Positions 60,901 to 64,000 of a stretch of DNA of 64,000 bases are shown in pieces. A program made the translations under genes and the position numbers. Under the pieces are notes generated by a model, which had not been told where the DNA came from, searched no databases, and saw only the letters and a list, made by a program, of their open reading frames with translations. The stretch is from Uloborus plumipes (Eukaryota > Arthropoda > Arachnida > Araneae > Uloboridae), in NCBI GenBank assembly GCA_038373865.1, contig JAXGGA010002197.1, positions 62,001-126,000 of the forward strand. The letters run 5' to 3'. Within the stretch, counting starts at the first letter, position 1, and each line of letters starts with the position of its first letter.

Positions 60901-61305
60901 TTACAATATCCTTTAATTGTTTTGAGCAGTGTAGTTGAGCCTCATATCCTCAGTAAAGGTCCTTCCCGTAGTATTTATCTTATTCATGCTACATTCACAG
61001 ATATAATTAAAATAAAAAATTTAATTGAGTATGCTTATAATCTAGTATTAATTTGAATTTACATTTCTAGAGACGCACCGCCCCCATTGTTATCACATTA
61101 TTAAGAAGTGATTAATACAGATCATAATAATAAATGCTCTTGAAATTTAATTGACGTACAAAAATCACTTTTTTTTTCCTTTTCTTCCATCAATCTTTAG
61201 GTCTTGGAATTATCACGCCTTCCGGTCACTTAGACTTCTATCCGAACGGCGGCAGCGATCAGCCGGGATGCTCAAATGGAAATGACAGTTTCTCAGCACT
61301 GGATT
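42847..61305 (+). CDS. Pancreatic-lipase-family secreted lipase, six exons, 3' end outside window
   Basis: The join is 42847-42958, 45609-45877, 51530-51676, 55114-55234, 58658-58783 and 61201-61305, about 293 codons. Splice phases are 1, 0, 0, 1, 1 and then 1 at the last donor, and they are consistent throughout. In order the sequence shows a signal peptide, an N-terminal Cys loop (KCISDLGCF), the oxyanion HGF, the nucleophile elbow GHSLGG (Ser), the catalytic Asp in GLDPAGP, then FVDVIHTD and [10 protein letters not shown]. This order is that of metazoan pancreatic triacylglycerol lipases, which hydrolyse acylglycerol or phospholipid esters outside the cell. From memory of human PNLIP, the spacing from VVGA to IGHS is the same 25 residues, which supports the exon 3/4 junction. 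The catalytic His, lid loop and any PLAT domain are not in the window. Substrate cannot be told from this part. Introns are 2-6 kb and full of transposons. Family assignment is firm; lipase versus phospholipase A1 activity is open. Confidence 0.9.
44842..45363. mobile_element. piggyBac-type MITE (TTAACCCATTAATGCC family)
   Basis: The left end is TTAACCCATTAATGCCTAGC and the right end GGCATGAATGGGTTTA, whose TTAA has mutated to TTTA. The left 160 bases match the element at 29629-29868 in inverted order (for example GGTATTGTTTCAATTCGTTA). It lies in intron 1 of the lipase gene. Confidence 0.8.
45609..45877 (+). CDS. Lipase exon 2 (N-terminal Cys loop and HGF oxyanion motif)
   Basis: The acceptor is CTCTCTTTCAG and the donor CAT|GTAAGT, phase 1 in and phase 0 out. 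It encodes the conserved start of the mature enzyme: a six-residue Cys-Cys loop, then an RP.SPIPTS segment, then Y.LFTP, then KITIHGF, where HGF contributes to the oxyanion hole. The exon ends at the conserved Trp-His of the segment that follows HGF. Every motif is in the order seen in pancreatic lipases. Confidence 0.92.
45878..47650 (+). other. Proximal part of lipase intron 2
   Basis: It is AT-rich with no recognised element. Short frames here are closed in all lipase-compatible phases. Confidence 0.6.
47654..48102. mobile_element. Possible hAT-like MITE
   Basis: The inverted ends CAGGCGGCTCGT and CCAGCCGCCTATG enclose 450 bases with long homopolymer tracts (T, A, C and CA runs). A clear target-site duplication is not seen, so the class is only suggested by the end sequence. 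Confidence 0.4.
48709..49305 (-). pseudogene. C-terminal segment of pogo-like transposase
   Basis: This 198-codon open frame has a Lys/Ser-rich and acidic stretch (roughly residues 10-110). A region with [17 protein letters not shown], then VDCM and GWKWPE then resembles the short C-terminal domain common in pogo/CENP-B-type elements of arthropods. It has no catalytic residues. It remains open over nearly 600 bases, which is long for decayed DNA, but no promoter of its own is evident. Confidence 0.6.
49283..49462 (-). pseudogene. pipsqueak-type HTH segment of pogo-like transposase
   Basis: From the ATG near 49462 the minus strand reads [17 protein letters not shown] followed by [18 protein letters not shown] and [13 protein letters not shown]. 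This is a classic HTH_psq DNA-binding domain as found at the N-terminus of pogo and Tigger transposases. The frame stops right after the second helix. The next frame begins in the same 30 bases, which points to an internal deletion with a frame change. Confidence 0.82.
50595..50668 (-). tRNA. tRNA-Ile(AAT)
   Basis: A full 74-base cloverleaf lies on the minus strand. The acceptor stem is GGCCCAT/ATGGGCC with discriminator A. The D arm is GCTCAGTTGGTTAGAGC, and the anticodon loop CTAATAA has anticodon AAT. The T loop is TTCGATC. One T-stem position is a U-C mismatch. A TTTT pol III terminator follows within nine bases (AAAA at 50587-50590 on the + strand). It sits inside the lipase intron between exons 2 and 3, antisense to the gene. 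It looks intact rather than SINE-derived, although the mismatch leaves some doubt about function. Confidence 0.9.
51229..51393. mobile_element. Tigger-like MITE
   Basis: It is flanked by TA and has inverted ends CAGTCGACGCTCGTTATA and its near-complement at 51376-51393. At 165 bases it has no coding capacity. The CAGTCGACGCTCGTTATAACGA-type end is characteristic of Tigger/pogo MITEs. Confidence 0.85.
51530..51676 (+). CDS. Lipase exon 3 (YW and RVVGAQ block)
   Basis: The acceptor is TTTTTCAG with a long pyrimidine tract, and the donor is ATG|GTAATC. Its 49 codons are in phase 0 at both ends. It carries the beta-strand VILLYWDEM, the [14 protein letters not shown] helix and the LIKLL helix. 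These correspond to the block between the oxyanion loop and the nucleophile elbow in pancreatic lipases. Confidence 0.9.
52599..52750. repeat. Truncated copy of the TGTAAAATTAGCAA repeat family
   Basis: It starts CGCTGCAAAAAGTAAGCTC, then TTTTTACAGTATA, then GCAGAGGTTTCAGTTTGAAA. This follows the left half of the copies at 25491 and 63108, but the right terminal repeat is missing. Confidence 0.65.
52827..53396 (-). mobile_element. Internally deleted piggyBac element
   Basis: It is flanked by TTAA on both sides, with inverted ends TTAACCCTCGTGG and CCACGAGGGTTAA. This is the piggyBac signature. Read on the minus strand (about 53040-53240), it keeps a Cys-rich tail with [19 protein letters not shown] and FTCKKS, like the C-terminal zinc-binding domain of piggyBac transposases. 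The DDD catalytic core is absent. Its right 70 bases form the start of the 166-bp array unit. Confidence 0.88.
53040..53240 (-). pseudogene. piggyBac transposase C-terminal Cys-rich remnant
   Basis: The minus-strand reading frame contains the pattern CP..L..KC...C.KC....CK, matching the cysteine-rich end domain that helps piggyBac transposases bind their terminal repeats. No upstream catalytic domain or convincing start is present, so it is treated as a relic. Confidence 0.75.
53327..55147 (+). repeat. Tandem array, 166-bp unit, about 11 copies, carrying the lipase exon 4 acceptor
   Basis: Units start at 53327, 53493, 53659, 53825, 53991, 54157, 54323, 54489, 54655, 54821 and 54987, exactly 166 bases apart and nearly identical. 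Each unit consists of the last 70 bases of the neighbouring piggyBac element (ending in GGGTTAA), intron flank, the acceptor ATGTYCTAG and the first 34 bases of lipase exon 4. The last unit runs straight into the true exon at 55148. The few variant sites include GTCCCC/GCCCC, CACAAC/CATAAC and TCC/TTC before TAG. Confidence 0.97.
55114..55234 (+). CDS. Lipase exon 4 (nucleophile elbow GHSLGG)
   Basis: The acceptor ATGTTCTAG is followed by codons for [19 protein letters not shown], so the catalytic serine lies in GHSLGG. The donor is ACTG|GTAAGT, phase 1. The alternative acceptor ATCACAG fourteen bases downstream would give a stop within six codons in the phase set by exon 3, so the TTCTAG site is chosen. 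The first 34 bases of this exon are also present in every unit of the 166-bp array immediately upstream. Family members often have GHSLGAH; here the residues after Gly are Gly-Gln. Confidence 0.88.
55809..56709 (-). mobile_element. mariner-type element with DUF4817-like transposase relic
   Basis: TA flanks the inverted ends CAGGGTGCGTCGGAGAAAC and the partial match GTCGCACCCTG. The minus strand encodes [19 protein letters not shown], then a frameshift, then RGPGGRR and a helix-turn-helix segment ([26 protein letters not shown]). WPARSPDL from the catalytic region follows directly. Several frame changes and an internal deletion make it inactive. It shares its ends and protein family with the element at 18202-18927. 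Confidence 0.85.
56061..56578 (-). pseudogene. Broken transposase of the 55809-56709 element
   Basis: Two minus-strand frames (56403-56578 and 56061-56399) together cover the N-terminal HTH region and a piece of the DDE region. A break lies between FRES and AKRGPGGRR. The segment carrying the central Asp is missing, since the HTH part joins almost directly to [11 protein letters not shown]. Confidence 0.8.
57258..58657 (+). other. Distal part of lipase intron 4
   Basis: Two related blocks lie near 57470-57620 and 57770-57960 in inverted order. ATTGAAATTTTATACTATG is matched by CATACTAAATTTTCAAT, and CAGCTGA words recur. The arrangement suggests an old inverted-repeat element about 500 bases long. 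Confidence 0.45.
58658..58783 (+). CDS. Lipase exon 5 (catalytic Asp)
   Basis: The acceptor is TTGCTCTTAG and the donor CCAG|GTAAAT, phase 1 at both ends. The exon encodes LDPAGP, where the Asp is the second member of the triad. [15 protein letters not shown] follows, a highly conserved lipase segment. Its fit to exons 4 and 6 is seamless (T-G-L-D-P across the upstream junction, K-P-G-L-G across the downstream one). Confidence 0.93.
59060..59856 (-). mobile_element. Helitron fragment with Pif1 helicase tail
   Basis: On the minus strand it starts TCTATATATATAAAAG and ends CTAG before a T, with internal remnants of the Rep/helicase protein. It is about 800 bases, so most of an autonomous Helitron is gone. 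It lies in the lipase intron between exons 5 and 6. Confidence 0.8.
59263..59486 (-). pseudogene. Helitron Pif1-like helicase C-terminal relic
   Basis: The minus-strand reading from 59486 gives [19 protein letters not shown], then [20 protein letters not shown] and a degraded FFPWSIICG. This corresponds to the last helicase motifs of Helitron proteins (typically FPIRLAF.MTINKSQGQ, then [11 protein letters not shown]). Stops follow the match. The segment is short, but the motif is distinctive. Confidence 0.8.
60030..60105. mobile_element. hAT-type MITE fragment
   Basis: The stretch GTTTCCCAAAGTGGGGTCCG and a nearby GGGTTTCCGCGG resemble the ends of hAT MITEs that begin CAGTGTTTCCCAAACTGGGG. 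It interrupts the C-terminal part of the Tc1 transposase frame. No target duplication could be fixed. Confidence 0.45.
60110..60931 (-). mobile_element. Tc1-like element, decayed
   Basis: The minus strand encodes the N-terminal paired HTH region of a Tc1 transposase and, after a deletion, the C-terminal DDE part. The likely upstream end is CACTGCTCAAAAC, preceded by TA near 60931. The other end could not be fixed because the C-terminal side runs into a hAT-like fragment (about 60030-60105). Confidence 0.68.
60130..60663 (-). pseudogene. Broken Tc1-like transposase
   Basis: The start MSQRRHLTN lies at 60663. A helix-turn-helix follows ([18 protein letters not shown]), then [10 protein letters not shown], then a second HTH ([16 protein letters not shown]). 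The frame breaks near 60260-60290 and resumes with [19 protein letters not shown], which is the third catalytic region. The intervening part holding the first two catalytic acidic residues is deleted. Confidence 0.85.
61201..61305 (+). CDS. Lipase exon 6 ([10 protein letters not shown]), last exon visible
   Basis: The acceptor ATCTTTAG follows a T-rich tract. The exon encodes [18 protein letters not shown], then QPGC, as in pancreatic lipases. The donor is placed at GGATT|GTAATA because the frame otherwise runs into intron-like sequence. That donor is only moderate, so the 3' edge is less sure than the rest. The next expected exon, carrying the triad histidine, is not found before 64000. Confidence 0.85.
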
Positions 61306-61349
61306 GTAATATTTTTTTCTTGTTCATATATTTACCAAGGGAACCAAAT

Positions 61350-61875
61350 TCAGTGAATTCTTACTTAAACACCTCCTCATTTATGCGCCTTTTTCACTTA
61401 TACGACGATTTTAAATGGTCCCAGCAAATTCCATAGCAAAATAATGACAGCATCATTCGTTTATGCGAAGAAAAGTGCTTAAAAAATTAAGCACTTTTAT
61501 TCACTTTCCTCTTTAATCTTTCGCCTTTATTTGTTCACGAAAGTCCTTTTTTCCGCATAACTGGAGTTCGAAGAGGGACAAATACCTATTATGGATCGTT
61601 TTAAAGGGAACAGTTTGTAATTAGGTATGCTAAAATGTTTTTTTTTTTTTTTTTTTTTTTTTTTTGTCATTGTAGTTACGTTACAGTAATTGCCAAACCG
61701 CAGTAATATGTCCCTTGTCTATAGAAACATTCTTATTCATTCTCTCATTAGAACCTATGTTGCGTTTTAGTCCATTAATTAGGCTTGATCACTTATACGT
61801 CTCTCTCACTTATGCGCCTTTTTCTGTTGGTTCCTTGGGCAGGCGCATAAGTAAGAGTTCATCGTCAATTCAGTA
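61350..61875. mobile_element. Probable Tigger-like MITE
   Basis: Imperfect inverted ends lie at ATTCTTACTTA with TTTATGCGCC near 61355-61392 and at GGCGCATAAGTAAGAGTTC near 61841-61860. Further copies of the TTATGCGCC motif occur near 61814. A T-tract fills 61639-61664. The exact edges are uncertain. Confidence 0.45.
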
Positions 61876-63100
61876 ATGATGGAAGAAGTTTAAATAATAA
61901 GTCTTCGAAAGAGTATATTGAGAGTTCTTCTGGCATAGAAATTATTTGCCCTCTATGCTATTGAAATATAAGTGTTAAAGTCTATTGAGTGAAACATATT
62001 TTCCATTCCTCACTAAAACTCGCTAAATTTGTCGACTTTTCTTAAAATTTCGGCAGATTTTAAGACTTAAAATTTCGATAACGAAGATACATGGATAAAT
62101 AATTCATACTTTCAGAAACATGTTTTGCTATCCTCTTTCGATTCCTATTGATGAAAAAAGAATCATTACTACTTTCGCGTATGATTTTCTGGTAAGTGAT
62201 ATGTAAGTTTAACCCCGCTCCCCCCATTTATACACTGGTGCAAGAAATCGGGAGAATTTTCAGATTTGGTTAATTATCTCCAAAACCACTGGACTCCAAA
62301 CTTAATGAAATTTGGTTTGCACATTCATTAATTACACTGCGGAACAAAGAAAAACTAAAAAAAATCTGCATTATTCATTTTGTTAATGGCTTTTGGTGAA
62401 CACTTCCATTAGACACACACAGCATGCATTTATTCTTGAGATAAACGAAACACAAGAAATTAATGAGAAAACTTAAACTACCCTCCTAAATATTGATTAA
62501 TTTGGTTACCCCCAATAAATTTCATTATTTATTCACGTATATAGGAATAACAATTTTACGAGTCAGCTATTAGACCTTGGATGCATCAGTTTGCGCCTTA
62601 TTGTAAGTTTAAAAGTGCTTTTTTCTTTTAAAAATATGAGTTCGTTACGAAAACGTTGTGTTAAGATGGTGAATTTTTATTGAGTCAGCGAGGTGGGTAT
62701 ACTAAATATCTCTGTTTCATAGATGTATGAGGTAGTCGCGGCAAAACAGAACATTGGATTAGAAAAGTCTACCCTTCGGGGGAAAACATGGAGGAAGGAA
62801 CAGCAAGAGTGACTCATAAACCACTGATAATTCGATAGAATATCTTTCTTCCAGCATTTCACATCAAGTTTGGGCTAATGAAGAAGTTCCTCAAAGCCCT
62901 GGATAAGACAGATGACTGTTTTAAGTATTTGTGTGAAAAACTTCCAGCCCTAGTATTAAGAATCTAATATGACTGGAATCCTGCTGGTATTTGAAAGTAC
63001 CATTTCTTGTATTTGCTGAGAGACCGACAGTTAGTGTCAGCGATCGGGAATACTTTTTACTCAATAATTTATTTTTATACTATATAATTTTTGTACATAG
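61876..63100 (+). other. Lipase intron 6, no further exon found
   Basis: It was searched for the expected histidine exon (H-R-Y pattern) in the required phase and none was found. A splice-like segment at 62116-62191 is rejected because it gives an immediate stop. Confidence 0.55.
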
Positions 63101-63107
63101 CTTATTT

Positions 63108-63568
63108 CACAGCAAAAAATAAATTTTTGTTTTTACAGTATAAGGCTGGCAGCAAAGGTTCAAGTTTAAAACTAAAAGCACAGTAATAAACTGCAAAACT
63201 AGCTGTTTTGTAATTTATTACTGTAAAACTAGCAATTTTATTTTTTATTGTAAAATTATCAATTTGGTTTATTTCTGTAAAATTATCAATTTGGTTTATT
63301 TCTGTAAAATTAACAACTTTACGGTTTATTAAAATAAAATTAGCTATATTATACTTAAAAAGAGCAGTAAAATACCGGCAGCACAAATTCCAGTTTAAAA
63401 CCATAAAATGCACAGTAATAAACTGTAAAACTAGCAATTTTACTGTTTATTACTGTAAACTAGCAATTTTAGTTTACTACTGTAAGATTCGAAATTCTAC
63501 CATTTATTACTGTGAAATTACTTTAAAATTAGCTGTATTATACTGTGAAAACATTTATTTTTTAGCGT
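63108..63568. repeat. MITE-like repeat of TTTATTACTGTAAAATTAGCAA units
   Basis: Ends related to CACAGCAAAAAATAAA and TTTTTTAGCGTTG enclose tandem, imperfect 25-30-base units built around TTTACTGTAAAATTAGCAAT. It is the same family as 25491-25911 and 52599-52750. The open frame on the minus strand here is an artefact of the repeat. Confidence 0.7.
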
Positions 63569-63794
63569 TGATGTATTTTCAACGAAAAACAAAATAAAAT
63601 ATTACTTACAAATTCATTCAGGGCATAAAGGGCTAATTTTACTTGTCAAAATAAAGATAAACTAGCTGCCAGGGCAGCTAGATTAGCTTCCTGCGGCATG
63701 TTGATGCATAACGTCCCCCCTCTCTAACTTTTACCTCATGCTGAAGTTATATTATTTGATATAATTTAATGTTCATTCGATTTCAAGACATACC

Positions 63795-64000
63795 ACGCAC
63801 GTGGCCCGGCGTTGCACGGGCACTTCGTGCCTTGAAAGTGGTGAAGAAAATTTCAAGAAACTACTCCCCGCCAAAGCGGCTCGCTAACAGGCGCTTCACG
63901 CCTTTACTTTTTTCCTGTATAAAAAAAATCATTCGAATTATTGAGATGCTTCGCGCTTTCAAGATGGTGAGGAAAGTTTTAGTAAGTTCAGCTCGCTTAA
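63795..64000. repeat. Unclassified interspersed repeat, possibly a degraded Helitron end
   Basis: The hairpin-like GGCCCGGCGTTGCACGGGC and the following CACTTCGTGCC resemble the 3' hairpin region of the Helitrons seen at 34176 and 59060. No clean CTAG end is visible, and it runs off the window. Confidence 0.35.

Noticed and set aside
62116..62191. Segment between TTTCAG and GTAAGT that looks like a lipase exon
   Set aside because: In the phase left by exon 6 it starts with TAA, and no frame resembles the expected lipase histidine region.
63102..63437. 111-codon frame with repeated NFTEINQID
   Set aside because: It is produced by the tandem TGTAAAATTAGCAA repeat; no start context or family.

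Overview
This is AT-rich eukaryotic DNA from an animal with intron-bearing genes and many mixed, decayed transposons. The repeat content (Helitrons, PIF/Harbinger, hAT, piggyBac, pogo, Tc1/Tc3/mariner with a DUF4817-type transposase, tRNA-derived SINEs) and the style of the one host gene suggest an arthropod, most likely an arachnid such as a spider. The species cannot be fixed from the sequence.

Region 1-42,700 shows no host protein-coding gene that I can support. It is intergenic DNA (or a very long intron) filled with transposon relics. These include SINEs with visible target-site duplications (2494-2658, 4637-4869, 17786-18080) and many TTAA-flanked piggyBac-type MITEs (5422, 6765, 7886, 11426, 29629). 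There is a Harbinger element (25964-28939), a long fold-back element (24550-25199), a Tc3-like element (35734-37273), a mariner-type element (18202-18927), a Helitron (33240-34204), a hAT MITE (37910-38453) and a short LINE insertion (40611-40895). A few GC-richer, low-repeat blocks (about 12190-12460, 13760-14060, 15700-15960, 30160-30460) could be conserved regulatory DNA.

Region 42,847-61,305 (+ strand) holds six exons of a secreted pancreatic-lipase-family gene. They cover a signal peptide, the N-terminal disulfide loop, the HGF oxyanion region, the GHSLGG nucleophile elbow, the catalytic LDP aspartate and the HLDFYPNGG block. Splice phases agree across all five introns. The exons for the catalytic histidine, the lid and any C-terminal domain lie beyond the window. 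The introns carry a tRNA-Ile(AAT) gene (antisense), a pogo/pipsqueak element, a Tigger-like MITE, two Helitrons (one with a mariner-type element nested in it, one with a Pif1 helicase tail) and a Tc1 relic.

The most unusual structure is an 11-copy, 166-bp tandem array (53327-55147) just before lipase exon 4. Each unit begins with the right end of an adjacent internally deleted piggyBac element and ends with the lipase splice acceptor plus the first 34 bases of exon 4. The gene therefore presents about eleven near-identical acceptors, of which only the last leads to an open reading frame.
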